Shown piece after piece: positions 26,984 to 34,906 of a stretch of 64,000 nucleotides of DNA. The stretch is from assembly GCA_040905705.1 (NCBI GenBank), contig JBBDQZ010000071.1, forward strand, positions 8,112-72,111, in the 5' to 3' direction. Numbering within the stretch: the first letter of the stretch is position 1; each line of letters begins with the position of its first letter. Source of the DNA: JBBDQZ01 sp040905705. GTDB lineage: Bacteria > Bacteroidota > Rhodothermia > Balneolales > Natronogracilivirgulaceae. The position numbers and the translations under genes are program-made. The notes below the pieces were generated by a model that did not search any database, had not been told where the DNA came from, and saw only the letters and a program-made list of their open reading frames with translations.

Positions 26984-28051
26984 TTAAAAATCCTTAGAGT
27001 CCTGCAAGTCGTTTACCACGGTGTCCAGCATTTCCGGAGTAGCCGAAACCTCCTCAAACATTTCCGTAAGCTCCTCCGCCGTCAGTTTTTCAAAATCCCG
27101 TTCAACCGGCAGAATACATATCCCTCCGAAATCGGCCGAAGCCGGACTAAACAGGATCTGATCCATCCCTTCAAGAAAATACCGGGCCGGGCGGTGTCTC
27201 CTTCGCAGGAAGATAATGATACGCCAGCGATTGTTTTCAAAGGAAGACAGTATATTGATCATCGGCTCATCCTCTTCAGCGCCTGTTATTCCACTTTGTA
27301 AAGACACCGCTTTAAAGCCGGCAATCAACTTTGCGAATTGACGCATAAGCAACAGCTTGTCATCCGTATCCATGATCACATACCGGCGTAACCCGTCATC
27401 CACCCGGGCCGCCCGAAAACGATCCTCATCCACAACCCATTTTCCGTGGCCATCGATCAATGTCCGCCAGTTTGAGTCTACCGGCATAGCTCCACGTTCT
27501 CCTGCCTGAAAATGGAGGTGATCCGGCGCTGACGCTCCGCACTGCGGGCCGTTGTAAAGCAGCGTATAAGACGGAGCCATCGTTTTGGTGATATCCAGCA
27601 ACGACTCAAATGCACCGCCAATCAGCTGGGGAATGTGATTCACATGAGTAATGGTGAAATGCTCGTTAAAAATGGGGAAGGGATTCCCCAGAATCATATA
27701 GTCCCTGTAAAGCAGTCCTTTCTGCTCCGGTGGAAGATTGTTCCGGCAAAGAAAGCACTTCCTTTCCCTGATTGATTTTTTGTCCACTTTCGCCGAAGCG
27801 GACACGATCCGGCCCGGGTTGAACTGTAGCTTCATCCTGAATCCGTCAAACTCAATTTCCCGTTCCCGAATCGAATCCAGGCTTTGAAACCCGCTGGATA
27901 ACATAGGCCAGTGTTCCCGCTGATGCCTCAACAACAGCCGGGCGCTTTCCGCGAGCTCGCCGCCACCCGCAGGCTTTCCAGCCTGCGGGGAATCCCCGTA
28001 GTGCCCGCCTCGTGTGTCAGAAAATGCCGTCATGAATATTTCCTGTTTCAT
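26984..28051 (-). CDS. DUF4922 GalT/HIT-like nucleotidyltransferase
   Basis: Belongs to the DUF4922 family. The frame is open to 28216, but that would overlap the divergent DUF1343 gene and its extra residues look non-coding. I place the start at ATG 28051 (355 aa), with 28033 (349 aa) as the alternative. From 28051, a CxxC pair (Cys99, Cys102 in RKCFLCRNN) may bind metal, and HLHFQ (His178, His180) matches the HxHxQ active site of the GalT/Ap4A-phosphorylase branch, where the second His carries the NMP. It is transcribed with nagZ, so a sugar-1-phosphate nucleotidyl transfer or phosphorolysis in amino-sugar recycling is plausible. The substrate is unknown. Confidence 0.8.
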   Translation of the reverse strand: MKQEIFMTAFSDTRGGHYGDSPQAGKPAGGGELAESARLLLRHQREHWPMLSSGFQSLDSIREREIEFDGFRMKLQFNPGRIVSASAKVDKKSIRERKCFLCRNNLPPEQKGLLYRDYMILGNPFPIFNEHFTITHVNHIPQLIGGAFESLLDITKTMAPSYTLLYNGPQCGASAPDHLHFQAGERGAMPVDSNWRTLIDGHGKWVVDEDRFRAARVDDGLRRYVIMDTDDKLLLMRQFAKLIAGFKAVSLQSGITGAEEDEPMINILSSFENNRWRIIIFLRRRHRPARYFLEGMDQILFSPASADFGGICILPVERDFEKLTAEELTEMFEEVSATPEMLDTVVNDLQDSKDF

Positions 28052-28079
28052 GCGTAGATTGGAAAGCAAATATAAACAC

Positions 28080-29342
28080 ATGAATATACAATCGGCGTTA
28101 TTTCTTTTTTTTATCGTAACGGGGCTTGCGCAACCTGCGTTCCGGAACGAACAAAACCACTCTGAAGAACGGGTAAAAACCGGCCTCGAAAGACTCATTG
28201 ACCAGGAATTCGACATACTTCAGGGCAAGCGGGTCGGACTGATTACAAACCCTACCGGCGTAGACGGTAACCTTGTTTCCATCGTGGATATTTTCCATGA
28301 GTCGGATCATGTAAATCTTGTGGCACTCTTCGGCCCGGAGCACGGTGTTCGCGGGGATTATGATGCAGGTGCTTATGTGGAAACGTATAAGGATGAGTCC
28401 ACCGGTATCCCGGTCTATTCGCTGTATGGCCCTGTCCGGAAACCGACGGCAGAAATGCTTGAAGGCATTGATGTGCTGGTCTATGACATTCAGGATATCG
28501 GGGTGCGGTCCTACACCTATATAAGCACCCTGGGACTGACTATGGAAGCGGCAACGGAACAGGGGATTGAATATGTGGTTCTTGACCGGCCCAATCCTCT
28601 GGGCGGCAACCGTATTGAAGGGAATGTCGCTGAGCAGGGGTATTTCTCTTTTGTAAGCCCATACCCCATTCCCTATGTTCACGGGCTGACCGTAGCCGAA
28701 CTTGCACTGATGCTCAATGGCGAGAAAATGCTGGGAGACAGCATCCAGGCGGATTTGGCCGTGGTAAGGATGGATAACTGGAAACGGGAAATGGCCTTCA
28801 GTGATACCGGGCTGAAATGGGTACCCAGTTCGCCGCATATACCCGACGCCACCTCCCCGGCCTTTTATGTTGCTACCGGCATTTTGGGCGAACTTCAAAT
28901 CCTTTCGGAGGGTGTCGGCTACACGCTTCCCTTCGAGCTCTTCGGAGCCGGGTGGATCAATGCCGGCGAACTGGCGGCGCATCTGAATGCACAGGATATC
29001 CCCGGCGTTATTTTCCGTCCGGTGTCATGGCGGCCATATTACGGGCGGGACGAAGGCAAACGGTTGCAAGGTGTACAGATCCACTTCACCGATTACCGTG
29101 AGACAAACCTGACATCGCTGGGATTCCGCCTCCTGGAAGCACATCATGAATTGCATCCTGACAAAAACCCTTTTGAAATGGCGACCGACGCACGTATCGG
29201 GATGTTCGACCGTGTAACGGGGTCCTCGAAGGTCCGTGGCCTCTTTATGAAAAATATGCAATATGACGACGTGCAAGCGTTCCTGGACAAGGATGTGGAA
29301 CCTTTCCGGGAACGCTCAAAAAACTACTACCTTTATGACTAA
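28080..29342 (+). CDS. namZ: DUF1343 exo-beta-N-acetylmuramidase, NamZ-like (GH171)
   Basis: A 420-residue secreted protein from ATG 28080 (signal peptide MNIQSALFLFFIVTGLA). The frame opens at 28014, but that part is spurious. All DUF1343 motifs are intact: TNPTGVDG, FGPEHGVRGD with the likely catalytic Glu87, YDIQDIGVRSYTY and DRPNPLGG. NamZ enzymes release terminal MurNAc from glycan ends. It diverges from the DUF4922-nagZ pair across only about 28 nt, so promoters must overlap or lie inside the coding sequences. It converges on the AmpG-like gene. Confidence 0.88.
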   Translation: MNIQSALFLFFIVTGLAQPAFRNEQNHSEERVKTGLERLIDQEFDILQGKRVGLITNPTGVDGNLVSIVDIFHESDHVNLVALFGPEHGVRGDYDAGAYVETYKDESTGIPVYSLYGPVRKPTAEMLEGIDVLVYDIQDIGVRSYTYISTLGLTMEAATEQGIEYVVLDRPNPLGGNRIEGNVAEQGYFSFVSPYPIPYVHGLTVAELALMLNGEKMLGDSIQADLAVVRMDNWKREMAFSDTGLKWVPSSPHIPDATSPAFYVATGILGELQILSEGVGYTLPFELFGAGWINAGELAAHLNAQDIPGVIFRPVSWRPYYGRDEGKRLQGVQIHFTDYRETNLTSLGFRLLEAHHELHPDKNPFEMATDARIGMFDRVTGSSKVRGLFMKNMQYDDVQAFLDKDVEPFRERSKNYYLYD

Positions 29343-29395
29343 GCGGCTGTGATGGCCTTTCATGAAGCCTCCGGTCTGATTCCCGACAAGCCGCC

Positions 29396-31276
29396 CTACC
29401 CGTCTCCATTGCCTTTTTTCCCAAAATCATTATCCAGCGGAATAAAATACGTGGCAATAAAAGCCGGAATCGTAGCGATCATCACCCAGAGGAAAAAGTT
29501 GGGGTAACCTGTCATCTCCTGGATCCAGCCGCTGAACATCCCGGGAAGCATCATTCCCAACGCCATGAAACCGGTCGTGATCGCAAAATGCGACGTTTTG
29601 TGCTCCCCTTCCGAAACATAAATCATAAAGAGCATGTATGCGGTAAAACCAAAACCGTAGCCAAACTGTTCAACGGCAATGGCCGAGCCGATCATCAGAA
29701 AACTGTCCGGCAGTGCCTGTGAAAGATAGACATAAACCAGATTCGGGACATTCATCGCTATGACCATAGGCCAGAGCCAGAATTTGAGGCCATGACGCGC
29801 GGCCATAAAGCCACCGAGAATCCCGCCAATCGTCAGCGCAATGAGCCCGACGGTGCCATATGCGATTCCGAGTTGCCCGGTCGTCAAAGCCAGCCCTCCT
29901 GTTTCCTGGGCGTCCAGCAGAAAAGGAGAGGCCAGGCGCACAAGCTGAGCTTCGGAAAAACGATAAAGCAATAGAAAGGCAAGGATCGCTCCTATTCTTT
30001 TCTTTCTGAAGAACAGGACAAAAGTCTTCAGGAACTCGCTATAAATGGACTGTCCCGATTCATGTACAGCCGCCTGGTCGGTGGAGGGATAGGGTAGCAT
30101 AAACCTGTGATAGACAAAAAATATCAGGAACATGCCGGCAAGGAGGAAAAAAGTGATGGACCAGGCCAGCGGGATATTTCCGGCCCGCACCTGAAAATGT
30201 GCAGAACTGGCAAAATCGAGTTGATCGTCGAGTTGGATGACTGCCATGCCGGGTATGTTCCAGTTCTTTTCTGTAAACCGAAAGTAGCCGCCTTCCACCA
30301 ATGAGATACTGTTATCGCCGCCAACCCTTCCAAAATTCATCACCACTTCATCCCCGGGAGCGGGTGGGCCGGAGAGATGGAAATAGATCACGCCGATATT
30401 ACCGGTAAGCTCGGAATCAGGATCAGCTTCCTCCGGGCCAAAACGCGATTCAATAAATTCTTCGAATGGATGGATGATGTTCCGCCGAATCCAGCCCGGC
30501 TCTTGCCTCTCCCCGGCTTCTGCCTCCGCCAGGTCCTGTTCCAGTGCCGGATTGAATCCATTTTCCAGGTTCCATGCACTGGCAAAACCGATAATCGAGT
30601 CCACTTCGCTGCGAGAGCGCCGGTGGGTACCTATCACCAGCTCACCCGGCTCGGCGACAATTTGATGAGGCCCGTCCAGTGCGCTAACCACGATAGAATC
30701 GGGATGAGTGACCCCGGCCAGTTCGATATCCGGGCTGGCCCGTACCTGCAGATTGATATCGTCAAGGCCGGTCCTGCTTTCGATAGTTCCGGCGACAATC
30801 ACCAGTGCGCCCTGGCCGGTAATCATCGCAACCCTGTAGAAGGTGCTGCGAACGCCGACAAACCATGCCTGTTCATGCCTGGAGAGGCCAAGCATGTAGA
30901 GGCCGTCGGCGGCGATATCATGGGTCGCCGAACTGAATGCCATGATCCAGAAAAAAGCCAGTGTAAGCTGAAGGAATCCCGGCAGCGGTATAGTAAATGC
31001 CACGCTTGCCATGGAGGCGCCGATAAGCAGCTGCATGGCGACAATCCACCAGCGTTTGGTTTTCAGCAGGTCGACAATCGGGCTCCAAAGTGGTTTGATC
31101 ACCCAGGGCAGATAAAGCCAACTGGTGTAAAGTGCAATTTCGGTATTGGAAACTCCGAGGCGGTTGTACATCACAACCGTCACGAACATCACAATTACAT
31201 AGGGAATCCCTTGTGTAAAATAGAGCGTCGGTATCCAGGACCATGGATTCCGGTAGATCGGCTTTTTATCTGGCAT
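29396..31276 (-). CDS. AmpG-like MFS transporter with a large periplasmic insert
   Basis: A 626-residue major-facilitator transporter of the AmpG/SLC33 type. Helices 1-5 occupy residues about 10-165 (PWSWIPTLYFTQGIPYVIVM, LYLPWVIKPLWSPIVDL, HDIAADGLYML). Helices 6-12 follow from about 367. Between helices 5 and 6, residues 167-366 form an extra domain of about 200 residues, rich in acidic residues and beta-like strands (GVIYFHLSG, VVMNFGRVGG). By the positive-inside pattern this loop faces the periplasm. AmpG imports anhydro-muropeptides, and the surrounding recycling genes support that substrate. The insert is unusual. A 367-codon antisense ORF here is a shadow. Confidence 0.85.
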   Translation of the reverse strand: MPDKKPIYRNPWSWIPTLYFTQGIPYVIVMFVTVVMYNRLGVSNTEIALYTSWLYLPWVIKPLWSPIVDLLKTKRWWIVAMQLLIGASMASVAFTIPLPGFLQLTLAFFWIMAFSSATHDIAADGLYMLGLSRHEQAWFVGVRSTFYRVAMITGQGALVIVAGTIESRTGLDDINLQVRASPDIELAGVTHPDSIVVSALDGPHQIVAEPGELVIGTHRRSRSEVDSIIGFASAWNLENGFNPALEQDLAEAEAGERQEPGWIRRNIIHPFEEFIESRFGPEEADPDSELTGNIGVIYFHLSGPPAPGDEVVMNFGRVGGDNSISLVEGGYFRFTEKNWNIPGMAVIQLDDQLDFASSAHFQVRAGNIPLAWSITFFLLAGMFLIFFVYHRFMLPYPSTDQAAVHESGQSIYSEFLKTFVLFFRKKRIGAILAFLLLYRFSEAQLVRLASPFLLDAQETGGLALTTGQLGIAYGTVGLIALTIGGILGGFMAARHGLKFWLWPMVIAMNVPNLVYVYLSQALPDSFLMIGSAIAVEQFGYGFGFTAYMLFMIYVSEGEHKTSHFAITTGFMALGMMLPGMFSGWIQEMTGYPNFFLWVMIATIPAFIATYFIPLDNDFGKKGNGDG

Positions 31277-31472
31277 GCTAAATCGGTAAGTTATCGGGTC
31301 AAAGTATTAAAGGATCACTCACGAAGCAACCGGTTTAAAAGCGTTGCCGGGGTTCGGGTCCGTTATAGGAAAGCTGTCGATACTTTCGAGGCTGTCGGTG
31401 CTGTAATAAACCGTTCCGGGGTATCTGCATCTATTTGCGAAATCGATATATTATCGGAAACCATGTACATAT

Positions 31473-32405
31473 ATGAATAAAATCAGGTACATTTTCTCCG
31501 AAATTGGCATAGTGATCCGCGACACCCTCCATGACTGGGTAAGAGACAATATGCCGACTTACGGTGCCGCCCTGGCTTTCTATGCCATTTTTTCCATTGC
31601 CCCGCTGCTCATCATTCTGGTTGCTGTAACCGGATTTATTTTTGGAGAGGCGGCCTCGGCCGGACAACTTGAGGAGTATATGTCGCAAATAATGGGAGCG
31701 GAACTGGCCATGACACTCCAGAATTTTGTCGCCAATGCCTACCGTCCGGCTTCCGGTATCATTGCCACCATGATCAGTCTGATAATTATTCTGTTCACCT
31801 CGACGACGATCATCACACAGCTGAAAGAGTCTCTTAACAATATCTGGAATGTGGCCATACGTAAAGAAGAAAGCAGCATCAAACGGTTTTTGATCGATCG
31901 CATGATGGCCTTTGCGCTCATTTTGATTTTTGCCGGGATCTTCATTCTCTCCATGATATTTGAAATCACATTGTCCACTCTGAGTACGTATCTCGATCCG
32001 GTCATTCCGGGAGGGGTAGATCTCTGGTCCACTATCAATTCTGTTTTTATCTTTCTGGTACAGATTGTGCTTTTCGGAATCATCTTCAAAATGTTGCCTG
32101 ATATTCGTGTGCAATGGTCAGATGTGGCCGTTGGAGCAGTCGTGACGGCACTGCTGTTTCTGCTGGGGCGCTATCTGATCAGTATCTATATGGGGATGGC
32201 AGCCACCTCCACCTACGGTGCAGCCGGATCGTTTGTCGTGTTTCTGATCTGGGTCTATTACAACGCCATGGTTTTCTTTCTGGGCGCCGAGTTTACCTAT
32301 ATTTATACCATGCGGTATGGCTCCCGTGTAGAACCGGCCGACCATGCCCGGTTTACCACTTATTACCTCGATGACCCCGACGACGACACGTATGGCTCCT
32401 TTTGA
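31473..32405 (+). CDS. YihY/BrkB family inner-membrane protein
   Basis: A 310-residue UPF0761 protein with six predicted membrane helices. The diagnostic N-terminal segment is MPTYGAALAFYAIFSIAPLL, and the end AGSFVVFLIWVYYNAMVFFLGAEFT is equally typical. Despite the old RNase BN label, the biochemical function is not settled. It diverges from the AmpG-like gene across 196 nt and precedes the sucrose gene by 191 nt. Confidence 0.9.
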   Translation: MNKIRYIFSEIGIVIRDTLHDWVRDNMPTYGAALAFYAIFSIAPLLIILVAVTGFIFGEAASAGQLEEYMSQIMGAELAMTLQNFVANAYRPASGIIATMISLIIILFTSTTIITQLKESLNNIWNVAIRKEESSIKRFLIDRMMAFALILIFAGIFILSMIFEITLSTLSTYLDPVIPGGVDLWSTINSVFIFLVQIVLFGIIFKMLPDIRVQWSDVAVGAVVTALLFLLGRYLISIYMGMAATSTYGAAGSFVVFLIWVYYNAMVFFLGAEFTYIYTMRYGSRVEPADHARFTTYYLDDPDDDTYGSF

Positions 32406-32596
32406 AAGCATATTGTTTCATAAATATGAACAAAGTTCATCCGGATGATGTTATAAATGTCAACATGGTGGTAATCAACCTGATGGTGACAGGACAAAAA
32501 ATTATTTCGCTAACATGAACGTCCTGTATAATTATATTACTGTGATACCCAAGTTTTGACATCAACACAAAAGAACACGATCAAACCATTTATGTT

Positions 32597-34807
32597 TTGA
32601 AGAAATCCAATACAAAAAAATCAAAACCGGCAAAAAGCCGTCTTCATTTACAACTTTTTAGTATTCACGGATTGATTCGCGGGGAAAATATGGAGCTGGG
32701 CCGGGACGCCGACACCGGTGGCCAGGTAAAGTATGTGGTGGAACTGGCGAGAGCTTTGGGCAATTTGCCGCAAGTCAGCCAGGTCGACCTGTTCACCCGT
32801 CTTGTGGACGACAAACGGGTTAGCTCCCGCTACAAAAAGGAGATCGAACCGCTAGGCAAGTGTGCACGCATCGTACGGATTCGTTGTGGAGGAAAGCGGT
32901 ATATACGCAAGGAACTCCTCTGGCCCCATCTGTCGGAATTTGTGGACAATGTAATCCGCTTTAACAAGAAGGAGCAAATCACGCCCGATTTACTTCACGG
33001 CCATTATGCGGATGGCGGATTTGTCGTTAATCAGCTCTCCAAAATGCTCGGCATTCCTTATGTCTTTACCGGCCATTCGCTTGGCCGCTCGAAAAAGAAC
33101 TCTTTGTCCAACAAGGGAATGACCGAAAAACAGATGAACGAGAAGTTCAATCTCAATCATCGAATTCAGGTTGAAGAAGATGTATTGAAGACCGCTTCCC
33201 ATGTAATCGTCAGTACGAACCACGAGATCGTGCAACAGTACAAACTGTACAGTAATTTTGACAAGGCCGTCTTTACCGTTATTCCACCGGGTATCGACAT
33301 AGATGTTTTTTATCCCTATTACTACGATCACGACGCGAAACGGACGAAACCGGAACCTTATCTCCAGGCAAGGGATAAAATGAGTCGTGAATTCGAACGC
33401 TTTTTTTACAACAAGGACAAACCACTGATCCTGACCATCTGCCGCCCGGACAGCCGGAAAAACATTCAGGGCCTGGTCACGGCCTTCGGCGAGAACAAGG
33501 AGCTCCAGGCTATTGCCAACCTGGCTATTTTTGCCGGTATCCGCAAGGATATAGATAACCTGGATGATAATGAGCGGGAAGTGCTTACCGAGATGCTTCT
33601 GCTTATGGACAAATACGATCTCTATGGCAAGATGGCTCTTCCAAAAAAGCACAATCCAACGACGGAAGTCCCGGAATTGTATCGCGTGGCGGCCGACCTG
33701 CAGGGAGTTTTTGTCAACTCCGCTTTTTCCGAACCATTCGGGATTACGCTGATTGAAGCGGCCTCCGCAGGAGTGCCGATTGTAGGGCCCGATGACGGCG
33801 GCCCGCAGGATATTGTTAAGAACTGCAAAAATGGTGTTTTGGTGGATACCACGGATACCAATGCCCTGGGTGATGCCATCAAATCGGTATTGATCGATCA
33901 GGATAAATGGCGGGAGTATTCCAATAACGGGGTTATCGGGGTGCGTAAACACTATTCCTGGACGGCACATGCCAAATCGTTCCTCGAACAGGTGGACGAT
34001 GTCATCGGGGATTTCAAAAAAGCCACCGGCATTCACGGTGTTACCGAGGCCCCGGCATGGCGATTCACCGGACTGGATCGAATATTGATTACCGACATCG
34101 ACGACACCCTGATCGGTGACGATAAAGCCCTTAAAACGTTTTTGAAAACCCTTCAGGAACATCGCGAAACAGTCGGATTCGGGGTAGCCACGGGACGGAG
34201 CCTGGAACTTGTCGAAGAAATACTGAAAGAGAAGCATATTCCTACACCCGATGTCATCATCACTTCGGTGGGCACCGAGATATACTACGGCACCGACCTG
34301 AACAACCTCCACCTGGATTCCGGCTGGCGGGCACATATCTCCTATCAATGGCATCCGCAACGGATCAAAAAGGCCTTGTCGAAGTTTGACTTTTTGGAAC
34401 TGCAGGATCGTGACGGGGAACGTGATTTCAAGCTCAGCTATGTCATGAAACCCAATGAAGAACATTTGGCGATGATCCATCAACAGCTGACGGAGAAAAA
34501 ACTCCGTTATCAGCTGGTCTACTCACACGGAGCGTACCTCGACGTGCTTCCCCAACGGGCTTCCAAAGGGCGTGCCATCGATTACCTGGCAAAGAAATGG
34601 GATATTACACCGGAAAATATTCTTGTCTCCGGAGATTCCGGCAATGATTACGAAATGTTGTACGGAAAACGACTGGCTGTGGTGGTTGGAAACCACGCTC
34701 CGGAAATCGAGCAACTGCGTGGCAATCGCCGGGTTTATTTTGCCGAAAGCAACTATGCCGCCGGTATTATCGAGGGTATCCGGTACTACCAGTTTCTGGA
34801 TCTTTGA
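32597..34807 (+). CDS. Sucrose-phosphate synthase fused to sucrose-phosphate phosphatase
   Basis: A 736-residue bifunctional enzyme of sucrose synthesis. It starts at TTG 32597; the next ATG would remove the conserved LQLFSIHGLIRGENMELGRD start. Residues about 15-470 form a GT-B glycosyltransferase with DTGGQVKYVVELARAL, the GHSLGRSK sucrose-phosphate-synthase motif and SEPFGITLIEAAS. Residues about 495-736 are a HAD-IIB domain with an intact DxDxT (TDIDDTLIGDD, near 500) and the GDSGNDYEML acid cluster (near 677), so it should also remove the phosphate. Sucrose is a known compatible solute in salt-adapted bacteria. No sucrose uptake or breakdown genes are adjacent. Confidence 0.93.
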   Translation: MKKSNTKKSKPAKSRLHLQLFSIHGLIRGENMELGRDADTGGQVKYVVELARALGNLPQVSQVDLFTRLVDDKRVSSRYKKEIEPLGKCARIVRIRCGGKRYIRKELLWPHLSEFVDNVIRFNKKEQITPDLLHGHYADGGFVVNQLSKMLGIPYVFTGHSLGRSKKNSLSNKGMTEKQMNEKFNLNHRIQVEEDVLKTASHVIVSTNHEIVQQYKLYSNFDKAVFTVIPPGIDIDVFYPYYYDHDAKRTKPEPYLQARDKMSREFERFFYNKDKPLILTICRPDSRKNIQGLVTAFGENKELQAIANLAIFAGIRKDIDNLDDNEREVLTEMLLLMDKYDLYGKMALPKKHNPTTEVPELYRVAADLQGVFVNSAFSEPFGITLIEAASAGVPIVGPDDGGPQDIVKNCKNGVLVDTTDTNALGDAIKSVLIDQDKWREYSNNGVIGVRKHYSWTAHAKSFLEQVDDVIGDFKKATGIHGVTEAPAWRFTGLDRILITDIDDTLIGDDKALKTFLKTLQEHRETVGFGVATGRSLELVEEILKEKHIPTPDVIITSVGTEIYYGTDLNNLHLDSGWRAHISYQWHPQRIKKALSKFDFLELQDRDGERDFKLSYVMKPNEEHLAMIHQQLTEKKLRYQLVYSHGAYLDVLPQRASKGRAIDYLAKKWDITPENILVSGDSGNDYEMLYGKRLAVVVGNHAPEIEQLRGNRRVYFAESNYAAGIIEGIRYYQFLDL

Positions 34808-34906
34808 ATATTCCCGGCATGGCTCGTTTCCGTTTTTGAGAGATAGCCGGATTGCTGCCAGGAAGCGTTCCTTTATTTAAAGTGTAGCTCCTATGGCCAT
34901 AGGATA

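Noticed and set aside
28098..28982. 294-codon minus-strand ORF
   Set aside because: It is antisense to the intact DUF1343 gene, and its composition is not protein-like.
29343..29394. GCGGCT/AGCCGC inverted repeat between namZ and the AmpG-like gene
   Set aside because: A 6-bp stem with a 40-nt loop and no T-run; probably chance.
30377..31480. 367-codon plus-strand ORF
   Set aside because: It is antisense to the clearly coding AmpG-like gene, is rich in Cys/His/Arg, and has no recognisable domain.
31431..32114. 227-codon minus-strand ORF
   Set aside because: It is antisense to the YihY/BrkB gene; its hydrophilic Asn/Gly/His-rich product is what antisense of membrane helices gives.
32990..34483. 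497-codon minus-strand ORF
   Set aside because: It is antisense to the sucrose-phosphate synthase, whose motifs run through the whole stretch; a shadow of its codon bias.
34889..34904. 16-bp palindrome TCCTATGGCCATAGGA between two convergent genes
   Set aside because: A 6-bp stem with a 4-nt loop and no T-run on either side; too weak to call a terminator or operator.
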